From: Bacteroidota bacterium
Lineage (GTDB): Bacteria > Bacteroidota > Bacteroidia > Chitinophagales > Chitinophagaceae
DNA length: 64,000 nt
NCBI GenBank assembly: GCA_018267875.1
Contig: JAFDXP010000078.1
Location: 1 to 64,000 of the forward strand
Reading direction: 5' to 3'
The notes beneath the pieces were generated by a model. That model was given only the letters and a program-made list of their open reading frames with translations. It was not told the DNA's origin and did not search any database. This document shows positions 25,601 through 33,992 of the stretch, piece by piece. A program made the position numbers and the translations under genes. Position 1 is the first letter of the stretch, and the number at the start of each line of letters is the position of its first letter.

Positions 25601-26497
25601 TAAGAGTAGTAAGGGTGTGCGTTTTCGACGAAAGAAGTAGTAAGTAAGTGCCATCAATAAAATGATGGTAGCCGACAAAGTAACAATTGTATCGGTACGA
25701 AGCTGTGAGGCGTTTCCGGCAGCTACTGCGGGTCCGCCAAAATAGACAACATGCATACCTGCATGTTGCAAACGCCATTCATGTAAATCATTATTTAGAG
25801 AAGCAAAAAAAGTACTGTTAGCTCCTGTTTCAGATGCTTTATGCTTGGGTTTTAAGAAAAAGGTAAGACGTCGTTGATTATTGCTCAGTAGATAGCCATC
25901 ATACAATTCATAAGATGGATCAAATTGAAGAGTGCTTAGTTTTTTCCATACTAAGGATGACATCCCAATAGGATCTTGTGCTACAAACTGTTTGAATACA
26001 ACGCTCGCCGGCGACAACAACAACTTTTTGTTTTGTTCTAATGTTTTGGCAATTGCATCTGGTTTTGTTAACGTATCTAATCGCTGAAAGTCTGTTTCTG
26101 TTAGAAATAGCGGTAGATTTTCTCTAAATATTTGGGTTATGGCTTCTTCTTGTCCCCCACCAACTTGAGTAGAGACTGAATCTATCCATTTCGCATTCTT
26201 TTGTAAAACAGACTCGTTTATATCTTGTGCTGCAGCTATTAAGCTATCCGGATTGGTATAAGTTGAGTCATCGAACGATAATAGGAAAATAATTTGTTCA
26301 CCGGCTTGCGTATGACTGATTACCTCGTTCATAGCCTTAATCGCTTTGCTGTCGGGCAACATACTACTAATGTCTTCCTTTAGCTTTATGTTTAGCGATA
26401 GCACTACCCACGCAACAAAAGTTGAGAAAAAGAGAGTCCAACAAAGTGCTTTACGCTTATGTAGAAAACTATAAATTGCTACGAAAAATCCTGCCAT
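22646..26497 (-). CDS. Trifunctional MMPL-type exporter / lysophospholipid acyltransferase / SAM methyltransferase fusion
   Basis: 1283 residues. Residues 1 to about 800 form an RND/MMPL-like exporter with two sets of membrane helices (first at about 17-35; FGLGDDYAIFTMDGL in the second half) separated by large periplasmic loops. From about 880 there is a PlsC-type acyltransferase with NHSSFLDIL and FPEGTRSYDD (near 967). From about 1060 a class I methyltransferase carries YDLGCGYGFMTYM (near 1106) and a YDDEKI acidic loop. From memory this exact architecture is annotated in Bacteroidota and often sits in flexirubin or aryl-polyene clusters; none of those synthesis genes is in view. It follows namZ by 20 bases on the same strand, suggesting an operon. 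Substrate unknown, plausibly a membrane lipid or lipid-linked pigment. Confidence 0.88.
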   Translation of the reverse strand: MAGFFVAIYSFLHKRKALCWTLFFSTFVAWVVLSLNIKLKEDISSMLPDSKAIKAMNEVISHTQAGEQIIFLLSFDDSTYTNPDSLIAAAQDINESVLQKNAKWIDSVSTQVGGGQEEAITQIFRENLPLFLTETDFQRLDTLTKPDAIAKTLEQNKKLLLSPASVVFKQFVAQDPIGMSSLVWKKLSTLQFDPSYELYDGYLLSNNQRRLTFFLKPKHKASETGANSTFFASLNNDLHEWRLQHAGMHVVYFGGPAVAAGNASQLRTDTIVTLSATIILLMALTYYFFRRKRTPLLLLVPVVYGAAMGMGIVYLVQSSVSVIALGAGAIILGIAIDFSIHFLSHARHAKNIPTTIAELAHPLTIGSFTTIAAFLSLRFVHTPILQDLGLFAAGSLTGAALCTLIFLPHFPLGIRHEVESKTIFDKMGNWHPEKNKWLVLGIFLLTPVMIYFAQDVEFDSDLMHLNYLSPDMQQAQKEVSDANAMALSSVFVVANGTSGEEALQKLEKENTTIQQLVDSGYIKSSSNPVHLLPSLAEQKRRIARWQKFWSKQKQESVWRTIQNVAPSLGFDIAAFTAFEENISRTYNPLDSSATNTIKGFFPGGFSNDTSQHYVIAALRVPQTFRSHVFSKLETDKSVTITDRQQGAVQLVDILDNDFNHIALYSSLIVFFALLIGYGRIELAVMAFLPMIVSWIWILGLMSMLGLKFNIVNIIISSLIFGLGDDYAIFTMDGLVEKFKTGSNKLNSVRAAVYVSVATVVIGLGVLLLAKHPALKSIAFISVTGLVCVLFISQTLQPFLFNWFIQNRANKKFLPFTLWSFLKSLFAFTYFFTGSMVLTIVGFILTHLPFAKEKGKFLFHRFLSSYTWSMMYIMFNVKKRIVGRNHADFTKPAVYVANHSSFLDILCTTMLNPRLVLLTNKWVWRSPVFGAVVRMAEYYPVADGAEDSILPLESLIQRGYSIVVFPEGTRSYDDKIKRFHKGAFYIAEKLGLDIVPLVLHGIHYTMQKGDWLLKNGSISINYSARISPADFSFGSGYSERAKKISGYMRSELERIKLRDETPRYFREQLIRCYMYKGPSLEWYCRIKTASEDNYEPFHQMLPRDGFFYDLGCGYGFMTYMLHWAAPNRKFLGVDYDDEKIETAQHNFLRDENICFEQADLNNYNLSACDGIIISDVLHYLLPPQQSDLLERCFKALKPSGLLIIRDGVSDLSDRIEGTKRTEVWSTKIMKFNKTQNELHFMSRAFVEDFAQNHNMSIEIKDFASYTANLTFILKKKESSLESSD

Positions 26498-26517
26498 ATT
26501 TCAAACACAAATCACTA

Positions 26518-27723
26518 CTATTCAAAGTCGCGATACAGTAAATATTTAGTTCTAATTTTTTTAAAAGCATTCACTTCATCTTTCCATGAAGCTCGAATTT
26601 GATCGGTATTCTTACCTGCTCGAATCATTTTTTCAAGGCGGTCAGTTCCTGCTAGTTTAGCAATAAAATTGTTGAAAAATATAGTCTGTTGTGGATACCA
26701 TTGATACGCTTTAATTAATGGTTCAAAGTTTAAACCATTTTTTGTCCATTGAAGCGCATCAACATCATCTTGTGCAACTATTTCTCCAAAACATTTCTTA
26801 CCCTCATACAAAGGATTTGTAGCTCCTACGCCAGTTTTAGGTATAAAATAAAAGTTACTCTTCCCTTCAAAATCAGGATGTCCCCATTGCTGAAAAGGCT
26901 TGTCTGTTCCTCGCCCTACACTGACTACAGTTCCTTCAAAAAAGCAAAGTGAAGGATATAAATAGACTGAAGCAGTAGTACGTAAATTGGGTGAAGGCGC
27001 AACCGGTAAAACGTAGTGAGTTTGATGATCGTAGTTTTTACAAGGAATCACTTTTAGTAATAATTTTTTTGCACCGGCAAACCATTGTTCTCCAACCAAC
27101 ATTCGAGCATACTCGCCAGCAGTCATCCCATAAACCACCGGTACGGGTTGCATTCCTACAAAAGACTGATACTTCGGCTCCAGCACAAATCCATCAACAT
27201 AATGTCCGTTTGGGTTTGGGCGATCCAACAGTATAAAAAGCTTTCCAGCTTCAGAACAAGCTTCCATGGCGTATTGTAAGGTAGAAATATAAGTGTAGAA
27301 CCGCACACCCACATCTTGCAAATCATAAATCAGCACATCAATATTGCTCAATTGCTGTTGTGTAGGTTTCTTGTTGTTTCCATACAATGAAATGATCGGC
27401 ACTCCGGTTTTTTGATCTACGTCATTTTTGATATGTGCGCCGGCATCTGCTGTTCCTCTAAAGCCATGTTCTGGTACAAAAATTTTTTGAATTTGTACTC
27501 CTCTATTCAATAAAGTATCTAATAAGGATTGAGATGATACCTGTGAGGTTTGATTTATCAAAAGTGCAACACGTTTATGTGCTAATTGTGGTAAATATTC
27601 TTCTAACTGCCAGGCTCCTGGAACTATTTGAGAGTTAATTTTCTTTTTATCTCTTGCTAATGAAAATAGACTGCTCAACATTAGTAAGTAAAACACAGTA
27701 ACAAGACGGTATTTGTATAGCAT
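26518..27723 (-). CDS. namZ: Exo-beta-N-acetylmuramidase NamZ (DUF1343, GH171)
   Basis: 401 residues with an N-terminal hydrophobic signal segment (about 6-23). The DUF1343 hallmarks are present: RVALLINQTSQVS, FVPEHGFRG with the candidate catalytic Glu85, LIYDLQDVGVRFYTY, LLDRPNPN, GMTAGEYARM and SVGRGTDKPFQQWG. NamZ releases N-acetylmuramic acid from the non-reducing ends of peptidoglycan fragments, part of cell-wall recycling or scavenging. The usual neighbours (amiE, nagZ, murQ) are not here; instead the MMPL fusion follows 20 bases downstream. Confidence 0.9.
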   Translation of the reverse strand: MLYKYRLVTVFYLLMLSSLFSLARDKKKINSQIVPGAWQLEEYLPQLAHKRVALLINQTSQVSSQSLLDTLLNRGVQIQKIFVPEHGFRGTADAGAHIKNDVDQKTGVPIISLYGNNKKPTQQQLSNIDVLIYDLQDVGVRFYTYISTLQYAMEACSEAGKLFILLDRPNPNGHYVDGFVLEPKYQSFVGMQPVPVVYGMTAGEYARMLVGEQWFAGAKKLLLKVIPCKNYDHQTHYVLPVAPSPNLRTTASVYLYPSLCFFEGTVVSVGRGTDKPFQQWGHPDFEGKSNFYFIPKTGVGATNPLYEGKKCFGEIVAQDDVDALQWTKNGLNFEPLIKAYQWYPQQTIFFNNFIAKLAGTDRLEKMIRAGKNTDQIRASWKDEVNAFKKIRTKYLLYRDFE

Positions 27724-27836
27724 TTGGGGTACTTTTCAATTTTTCAGTCCTACAGATATCATCAATAAAAGTCTCCGTATAAATTCTTAGAAAATTTTAA
27801 GCGGAAGTACGTTTAAAAAAAATTGCCTTGAGCGTG

Positions 27837-27844
27837 CAAATATA
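27837..27844 (-). promoter_or_regulatory. Possible -7 element for the namZ operon
   Basis: TATATTTG followed by GCACGC on the minus strand, an exact TAnnTTTG match. It lies about 110 bases upstream of the namZ ATG, implying a longer leader than at other genes in the window. No -33 box is obvious. Confidence 0.35.
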
Positions 27845-27907
27845 ACCTTCCATTATAGATATTTCAGCTTAACTTGCCTCCGTTTTATAGAAACCTAAAA
27901 TAGGCTT

Positions 27908-28336
27908 ATGCAACAAGTAAAGAAGGGAGACACCGTGCGTGTACATTATCATGGAACCCTTAACGATGGCTCAACATTTGATAGTTCTGAAGGACGTGAT
28001 CCTTTAGAGTTTACAGTAGGAAATGGTCAAGTAATTAAAGGATTTGACGATGCTCTGATAGACATGGAAACCGGACAAAAGAAAACCGTAAATATTCCGG
28101 TTGACATGGCTTATGGACACAGAAATGATGATATGATTTTGGAATACCCAAAATCTGAATTTCCAGCAGATATGAATCCTGAATTAGGGATGGAATTACA
28201 CATGAGTGATAACACCGGAAATGTATTTCCTGTTGTCATTACTGAAGTAAAAGATAGCTCTGTTCTACTCGATGCAAACCACCCGCTTGCCGGACAAGAT
28301 TTGACTTTCGAAATTGAATTAGTGTCAATAGCATAG
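27908..28336 (+). CDS. SlyD-like FKBP-type peptidyl-prolyl isomerase
   Basis: 142 residues. FKBP core VRVHYHGTLNDGSTFDSS, VIKGFDDALIDMETGQKKTV and AYGHRND, with the inserted IF chaperone domain (about residues 70-125) between FKBP halves as in SlyD, and the closing strand LTFEIELVSIA. The metal-binding His/Cys-rich tail of E. coli SlyD is absent. Cytoplasmic folding helper and prolyl isomerase by family. Monocistronic, with a terminator just downstream. Confidence 0.9.
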   Translation: MQQVKKGDTVRVHYHGTLNDGSTFDSSEGRDPLEFTVGNGQVIKGFDDALIDMETGQKKTVNIPVDMAYGHRNDDMILEYPKSEFPADMNPELGMELHMSDNTGNVFPVVITEVKDSSVLLDANHPLAGQDLTFEIELVSIA

Positions 28337-28356
28337 ACATGAATTTCTTTTTTCTT

Positions 28357-28395
28357 AAAAGGCGAAATGGGATAAAAACTGTTTCGCCTTTTTTA
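28357..28395 (+). terminator. Intrinsic terminator after the FKBP gene
   Basis: AAAAGGCGAAA (28357-28367) pairs with TTTCGCCTTTT (28382-28392), followed by more T. It begins about 20 bases after the FKBP stop. Confidence 0.8.
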
Positions 28396-28538
28396 TGTTA
28401 TCGCCTCAAATTAATTTCAGCCTTTTCCCAAATACACTGCCTAAGTTTAAGGCATTTGCTAAAGTTCCGATAAATTGGTCGTTGTAAAATTGATGGTTCC
28501 TTTGCTTTCTGTATTATTACGCTTTAGTTCCTAACAAA

Positions 28539-29204
28539 ATGAGCTACTTCCCATCGTTATTGTTGCAAGCGGCAGGTTCTGCAGAGCAAAAGATATCTAT
28601 CCTCTATCTGTTAAGAGAAGGTGGTGTGCTGATGATTCCGCTACTATTATGTTCTATTGTTCTTGTGTATGTATTTGTAGAACGCTGGTTGATGCTTACT
28701 CGCTCTTCTCGACTTGATCCAAGATTTATGACCCAAATTCGTGAGTATATTACGGGAAGTAATTTACAGGGAGCCAAAAGCCTTGCTCATAACGCTGATA
28801 GCCCTGTGGGTCGAATCATTGAAAAAGGAATCAGCCGTATTGGCAAACCTATTGACCACATTGAAAAATCAATGGAAAGTGCTGGGAAATTGGAAGTTTA
28901 TCAATTAGAAAAGAATCTGTCTATCCTTTCAACCATAGCCGGAATAGCACCAATGTTTGGTTTTTTAGGAACTATAGCCGGAATGATAATTTTGTTTTTC
29001 AACATTCAGCATCAAGGATTTTCTTTAGAAAATATAGCCGGAGGAATTTACACAAAGATGGTAACATCCGCTGTGGGATTGATTATTGGCTTATTAGCTT
29101 ATGTAGCCTACAATTATTTCAATGCCCAAATCAATAAACAAGTAAACAAAATGGAAGCAGCAGCCGTAGAATTTTTAGATATTCTGCAAGAGCCTGCACG
29201 ATAA
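28539..29204 (+). CDS. exbB: MotA/TolQ/ExbB proton channel family protein
   Basis: 221 residues with three membrane helices: about 29-48 (GGVLMIPLLLCSIVLVYVFV), about 125-150 (LSTIAGIAPMFGFLGTIAGM) and about 168-190 (MVTSAVGLIIGLLAYVAY). With ExbD it forms the proton-driven motor that energises TonB or Tol complexes in the inner membrane. The exbD gene follows after 33 bases. ExbB versus TolQ cannot be separated with certainty by eye. Confidence 0.88.
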   Translation: MSYFPSLLLQAAGSAEQKISILYLLREGGVLMIPLLLCSIVLVYVFVERWLMLTRSSRLDPRFMTQIREYITGSNLQGAKSLAHNADSPVGRIIEKGISRIGKPIDHIEKSMESAGKLEVYQLEKNLSILSTIAGIAPMFGFLGTIAGMIILFFNIQHQGFSLENIAGGIYTKMVTSAVGLIIGLLAYVAYNYFNAQINKQVNKMEAAAVEFLDILQEPAR

Positions 29205-29237
29205 AATTTTTAGAGCAGAAAAAGCCAGTTTTCTTTC

Positions 29238-29639
29238 ATGAATTTACGAAAGCATTTACGCGACAAACCGGAAGCTCATTCCTCTGCACTGAATGATATT
29301 TTATTCATCCTTCTGTTGTTTTTTCTTATTATTTCTACTTTAGCAAATCCTAATGTCATTAAGGTTATGACACCGAAGGGAGAAAGTGACACAAAAGCTA
29401 AACAAACAGTAGTGGTGTCTATTGATTCGAGCCAACATATTTATGTAGGCACACAGCTTACACAAATTGATTCCTTGCAACATGCAATAGAAATATTGGT
29501 TCAAAAATCAGAAGATGCAGAACCAACAGTAGTTATAAATCCCGATAAAAAAGCAAATGCAGAAAGCATTTATCGTGTGATGTATGCTGCTAAAAAGCTA
29601 CAACTTCGCACTGTAATGTCTGTTGACAAAGAACATTAG
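29238..29639 (+). CDS. exbD: ExbD/TolR biopolymer transport protein
   Basis: 133 residues. A short cytoplasmic N terminus is followed by one membrane helix (about 20-37) containing the conserved proton-path Asp in LNDILFILLLFFLII, then a periplasmic domain (VVVSIDSSQHIYVG ... VVINPDKKANAESIYRVM). Partner of the preceding ExbB. In many Bacteroidota a tonB gene follows; here a terminator follows instead, so a TonB protein must be supplied from elsewhere. Confidence 0.9.
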   Translation: MNLRKHLRDKPEAHSSALNDILFILLLFFLIISTLANPNVIKVMTPKGESDTKAKQTVVVSIDSSQHIYVGTQLTQIDSLQHAIEILVQKSEDAEPTVVINPDKKANAESIYRVMYAAKKLQLRTVMSVDKEH

Positions 29640-29666
29640 ATTGATTCAGTAAATCAAAATAACAAT

Positions 29667-29690
29667 GCACCTTTAGAAGGTGCTTTTTTT
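29667..29690 (+). terminator. Intrinsic terminator after exbD
   Basis: GCACCTT (29667-29673) and AAGGTGC (29677-29683) form a 7-bp perfect stem with a TAG loop, followed by seven T. It ends the exbBD transcript. Confidence 0.85.
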
Positions 29691-29789
29691 ATAAAATCCT
29701 ACAGTTCAAAATGAAAAGCTTACTTTAATTAAGGTTTTAACTGCCAAAACAATATTCTTCGTACCTTATCAGCTCAATAAAGATTTGAC

Positions 29790-30611
29790 ATGTTGTTTAA
29801 AGGGAAAACTTTTTTTATAACCGGTGCCAGTAGAGGAATTGGTAAAGCAATAGCATTGAAATTAGCTGCTAATGGTGCTAACATTGTTGTTGCTGCTAAG
29901 TCTATCAAAGAAGATCCGCGATTAGGAGGCACCATTTACTCAGCTGCAGAAGAAATTGAACAAGCTGGAGGGAAAGCTCTTGCTATTCCTTGTGATATTA
30001 GAGTTGAAGACCAAATTCTTCATGCCGTAGATCAAACTATTGCAGTATTTGGTGGTCTTGATGGAGTCATCAATAATGCTTCTGCTATTTCACTTTCAGG
30101 CACTGAGCAAACTGAAACAAAACGATTCGACTTAATGCACGACATCAATGTTCGGGGCACTTTTTTGGTAACCCGCCATTGTATTCCCTTTTTAAAAAAG
30201 AGTACCAACCCACATATTTTAACCTTATCGCCTCCCCTTAATTTAGACCCTCGTTGGTTTGCCTATCATGGAGCCTATACAATCAGCAAATACAACATGA
30301 GCATGTTGACCTTAGGTTGGGCACAAGAATATAAATCCTTTGGTATAGCTGCCAACGCTCTTTGGCCCATAACAACGATAGCTACAGCTGCCATAAAAAA
30401 TATTTTAGGTGGTGAAAAAATGTTCCAACAAAGTAGAAAGCCTGAAATCTTAGCAGATGCAGCTTTTGCCATTCTTTCCAAGACTTCAACTCAAGTAACT
30501 GGTCATTTGTTTACTGACGAAGAAGTACTTCGAGCAGAAGGAATCACCTCTTTTGAAAGCTACGCATTGATTCAGGGCAGCCAACTGCAAAAGGATCTAT
30601 TTTTAGGATAA
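29790..30611 (+). CDS. Short-chain dehydrogenase/reductase, HSDL2-like
   Basis: 273 residues. NAD(P)-binding TGASRGIG (residues 11-18), NNAS (about 92-95) and the catalytic YTISK in the segment SPPLNLDPRWFAYHGAYTISKY, characteristic of hydroxysteroid dehydrogenase-like protein 2. It lacks the SCP2 sterol-carrier domain found at the C terminus of animal HSDL2. Oxidoreductase on an unknown lipid-like alcohol or carbonyl. Appears monocistronic; convergent with the DPP gene. Confidence 0.88.
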   Translation: MLFKGKTFFITGASRGIGKAIALKLAANGANIVVAAKSIKEDPRLGGTIYSAAEEIEQAGGKALAIPCDIRVEDQILHAVDQTIAVFGGLDGVINNASAISLSGTEQTETKRFDLMHDINVRGTFLVTRHCIPFLKKSTNPHILTLSPPLNLDPRWFAYHGAYTISKYNMSMLTLGWAQEYKSFGIAANALWPITTIATAAIKNILGGEKMFQQSRKPEILADAAFAILSKTSTQVTGHLFTDEEVLRAEGITSFESYALIQGSQLQKDLFLG

Positions 30612-30645
30612 TTCAAAGTTATGAAGCAAATTAATTGCAAATCTA

Positions 30646-32805
30646 CTATTTCAAAAAGTCATCGAAATAGTCTGAAATTTTTTGCATCAAGTGAACGCGA
30701 TCTTTTCCACGCACATTATGTTCATAACCTGGATAAACAAAATAGTCAATCTGCACGTTTTGATCTATCGCATTTTTCAAAAACAAAATCGAATGTTGCC
30801 ACACCACTGTTGCATCATCTGTACCATGAATAACCAACAATTTCCCTTTCAGTTCTTTTGTCTTGGTAAGTAAATTTGCCTTAGCATAGCCTTCAGGGTT
30901 GTTTTGAGGAGTTCCCATATATCGCTCAGTGTACATCACTTCATACATACGCCAATCCATTACAGGCCCTCCGGCAACACCAACTTTAAAAACATCCGGA
31001 TGGCGTAACATCAAGGAGGTGGTCATAAAACCACCAAATGACCAACCATGAACGCCCATACGCTTGGAATCTACAAAGGGCAAGGATTTAAGGTAATCCA
31101 CTCCTTTTAGCTGATCTTCCATTTCTACCGTTCCTAATTGATGAAAAGTAGCTTGTTCAAATTTCACGCCTCGATTTGAGCTTCCTCTTCCATCCATTGT
31201 AAACACGACATAGCCTCGTTGTGCCATATATTCATACCAAAGATTTCCACTCTCCGGAAAAACATTGCGTACTAATTGCACGTGCGGACCATTATATAAG
31301 TAAACTATGACCGGATATTTTTTAGTAGCATCAAAATTTGTAGGCAAAATCAATTTACCATATAAAGGTGTACCATCGTTTGCCTTTAATGTAATGTCTT
31401 TGATTGGCGGGCGGTTATACGATGCAAGGGTATTGTTAGCTTTTAACAAGATGGTTGAAAAATCAGTTTGAGTACTTTGAATTTTGCAAACTCGCGGAAC
31501 AGCTTTTCCGGAGTAAGTATCAAAAATATAAGCACCATTTTCATTAGCCAGTAAGGTATGTACGCCGCCTTCATTGTCTAATCGTCGCATGTTTCCGGTC
31601 GAGAGATTAACTGCATATCCATGCTTTTCTAAAGGAGATTCTTTCGCTGATGTGATGATTACTTCATTTGTCGTTTCATTAAAGCCTATGATTTCATTCA
31701 CATCATAATTGCCCTTTGTTAGCTCTATCAACTGTTCACCTTGAGTGCTATATAAAAAGAGGTGTTGATATCCATCTTTGTTACTCCACCAAATAAAGCG
31801 GCTGTTGTCATTTGGTAAAAATTGTAGCGGATGTTGTGGCTCTACATAAGTTTTACTGCTTTCTTCAAAAAGGGTTTTCAGCCTGCTTCCGGTATGTGCA
31901 TCGTATTGATTTAACCAAAGATGATTTTGAGCACGATTCAGTACCGCAACATAAATATAACGTTCATCCGGGCTCCATGTTACGGAGGTAAGATAATGGT
32001 CTTTGGGTGTGCCTGTAGCTAATTCCACCGTTCGACGGCTATTCGGATCAAATACTCGAATGGTTACTTCGTGTGAACTGTCGCCCGCCATAGGATACTT
32101 AATTAAATCGGCTACAGCAGGAACCGGACTCCAATTGATAATGGGATAATCTTTAACCATGCGCTGATTCATGCGATAGTAGGCTATCAGATTACCTTTG
32201 GGTGAAAAGAAAATTCCTCGATCAATCCCGAATTCATTACGGTGTACCGCTTGACCGTTGATGATGTTTTTGTCAGCATCGTTAGTTATTTGAATTGGTG
32301 TTCCATCCTTTAAAGACAAAAACAGATTATTATCTATGGTAAATGCTACTTTTTTACTTCGATCTACTGTAATATTTGTTGCATCTTTTGGCAGTGTAAG
32401 CCATTGATTCCATTTTATATCTCGTTCGCGAAGAATGCCAAGCACAAGGTGATTGCGATTATTAAAATAGACTTGATTAGCATCAATCCAATAGATAGAT
32501 GGCATTCCTTTTAGGCTATCCTTAGCAAACAACCGATTGTTTAAATTAGAAAGCGACTCAACAGTATCTTTTTTGTTATCAGGAAATGCTGTACGAACTA
32601 TCCATTCATTTTTACCTTCCTTATCTACTTGAAAAAAACAAGTTGATCCGGGTTGCCAAGAGGGTTGCTTAATGTTCTTTAAAGCTAATGTAGTGGACAT
32701 GCCATTCGTTGCTTCCGCAATGGTAAAATTCTTCTTTTGTGCGGAAGAAATCGTAGCATGAAAAAGGGTTATTACCAGTATAAAACAACCTCGATTAGGT
32801 ATCAT
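30646..32805 (-). CDS. S9 family peptidase, dipeptidyl peptidase IV type
   Basis: 719 residues with a signal peptide (PNRGCFILVITLFHATISSA). An N-terminal eight-bladed propeller-like region carries DPP-IV motifs including a glutamate-containing segment NEIIGFNETTNEVIITSAKE, followed by an alpha/beta hydrolase domain with GWSFGGF (nucleophile Ser near 587), GTDDATV (Asp near 663) and YEHNV (His near 695). Periplasmic or secreted exopeptidase that removes N-terminal dipeptides, often X-Pro. Close to the usual length. It is transcribed alone, with a TTTG/TATTTTTA promoter-like pair on the minus strand upstream. Confidence 0.92.
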   Translation of the reverse strand: MIPNRGCFILVITLFHATISSAQKKNFTIAEATNGMSTTLALKNIKQPSWQPGSTCFFQVDKEGKNEWIVRTAFPDNKKDTVESLSNLNNRLFAKDSLKGMPSIYWIDANQVYFNNRNHLVLGILRERDIKWNQWLTLPKDATNITVDRSKKVAFTIDNNLFLSLKDGTPIQITNDADKNIINGQAVHRNEFGIDRGIFFSPKGNLIAYYRMNQRMVKDYPIINWSPVPAVADLIKYPMAGDSSHEVTIRVFDPNSRRTVELATGTPKDHYLTSVTWSPDERYIYVAVLNRAQNHLWLNQYDAHTGSRLKTLFEESSKTYVEPQHPLQFLPNDNSRFIWWSNKDGYQHLFLYSTQGEQLIELTKGNYDVNEIIGFNETTNEVIITSAKESPLEKHGYAVNLSTGNMRRLDNEGGVHTLLANENGAYIFDTYSGKAVPRVCKIQSTQTDFSTILLKANNTLASYNRPPIKDITLKANDGTPLYGKLILPTNFDATKKYPVIVYLYNGPHVQLVRNVFPESGNLWYEYMAQRGYVVFTMDGRGSSNRGVKFEQATFHQLGTVEMEDQLKGVDYLKSLPFVDSKRMGVHGWSFGGFMTTSLMLRHPDVFKVGVAGGPVMDWRMYEVMYTERYMGTPQNNPEGYAKANLLTKTKELKGKLLVIHGTDDATVVWQHSILFLKNAIDQNVQIDYFVYPGYEHNVRGKDRVHLMQKISDYFDDFLK

Positions 32806-32912
32806 TTCAAAGATTTTAAGTAGAAAATAACAAGGCTAAAAATAGACATTCCCTTATTTTACACAAAGATTAAACACACCCACTTTACTTTACTGTTTTA
32901 AAATGTAAGGCT

Positions 32913-33986
32913 ATGCGCCAAATTTTCCTATTTATATTGTTCTTTATTTCGGCTATTGCATCTTTTGGTCAGTTTGCATATTTCAATAGTGATGATTTTT
33001 GGCAAAAAGCACCTTTGCTACAACCCAATACTGAAGTGAAAATTCTTCCTTCTGATACGGCAATTATAGTTGCCAGTAATAGAGAAGAAGTCCCTTCTGC
33101 AATTCGATACTTGCCTGAAACACGCTCAGGTAAAGGCATTCATTACTTTGTCGTTTTTTCGAAAAGTGGAAAATGGAATGTTCTCCCAGTATCTTCGTTG
33201 CAAGAAGCTTTACACAAAATGCCTCAACCTGATTTGCCTTGGGTGATTTATACGGAAGGCATGGGGAAATTTTTTACCTCAAATCTTGACAGAGGCATGA
33301 ATCTCTCTGCACAATATGGCGTTAATGTTATGATGCTTGATTATCCGAGCCTTTCATCACATCGAAAAAGGTTAGGTAATTATTTTTTTGCAAAGAAAAA
33401 TGCAACTGTTGCCTACAATGATTTTCTACCTGTGTTGAACGAAATTAAAATACTGAATTCAACTCAACAATTAGGTAAAGGCGGTATCAATCTTTTCTTT
33501 CATAGCATGGGCAATATTGTGATGCAGCAAATAGTCAAGCATCATTTGGTTGATAAGCTAAACGGTTCAAAATGGGTTAACAACCTGATTTTTAACGCAC
33601 CTTGTATTCCTCAAAAAGGACATCAGAAAATGATAGATCAAATACATTTTGCCAAGCACATTTATATCAACTACAATCCAGAGGATTATACCCTTGGCGG
33701 TGCCTATCTTGTCAGTAAACGATTTCAATTGGGCAAGCAAGTTCATCGTCCCTTAGCAAAAGAAGCCATCTATGTTAATTTCAATGACATTTCGGGTGAA
33801 GGTCATAGCAATTTTTTAAACCTTATTGGTAGAAATGAAATACCTCCAGCTGCAGAGAATTTTTACTACACGCTATTTCATGGCGACACGGCATCAATTC
33901 ATAACACGGTTTTATTTGTACCTAGTAAGCACAAGGGTATTGGTTATGATTTGCTACCTACTCATTTAACCACGGCACATCAATAG
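32913..33986 (+). CDS. Secreted alpha/beta hydrolase-like protein
   Basis: 357 residues. Signal peptide MRQIFLFILFFISAIASFGQ. The nucleophile elbow is FHSMGN with Ser198, and the order of strands around VNVMMLDYPSL and SKWVNNLIFNAPC fits an alpha/beta hydrolase of the DUF900-like type. A His near the C terminus in GEGHSNFLNL is a candidate catalytic residue. Esterase or lipase activity is inferred from the fold only. Likely periplasmic. Convergent with kdsB, six bases apart. Confidence 0.7.
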   Translation: MRQIFLFILFFISAIASFGQFAYFNSDDFWQKAPLLQPNTEVKILPSDTAIIVASNREEVPSAIRYLPETRSGKGIHYFVVFSKSGKWNVLPVSSLQEALHKMPQPDLPWVIYTEGMGKFFTSNLDRGMNLSAQYGVNVMMLDYPSLSSHRKRLGNYFFAKKNATVAYNDFLPVLNEIKILNSTQQLGKGGINLFFHSMGNIVMQQIVKHHLVDKLNGSKWVNNLIFNAPCIPQKGHQKMIDQIHFAKHIYINYNPEDYTLGGAYLVSKRFQLGKQVHRPLAKEAIYVNFNDISGEGHSNFLNLIGRNEIPPAAENFYYTLFHGDTASIHNTVLFVPSKHKGIGYDLLPTHLTTAHQ

Positions 33987-33992
33987 CTCCAA

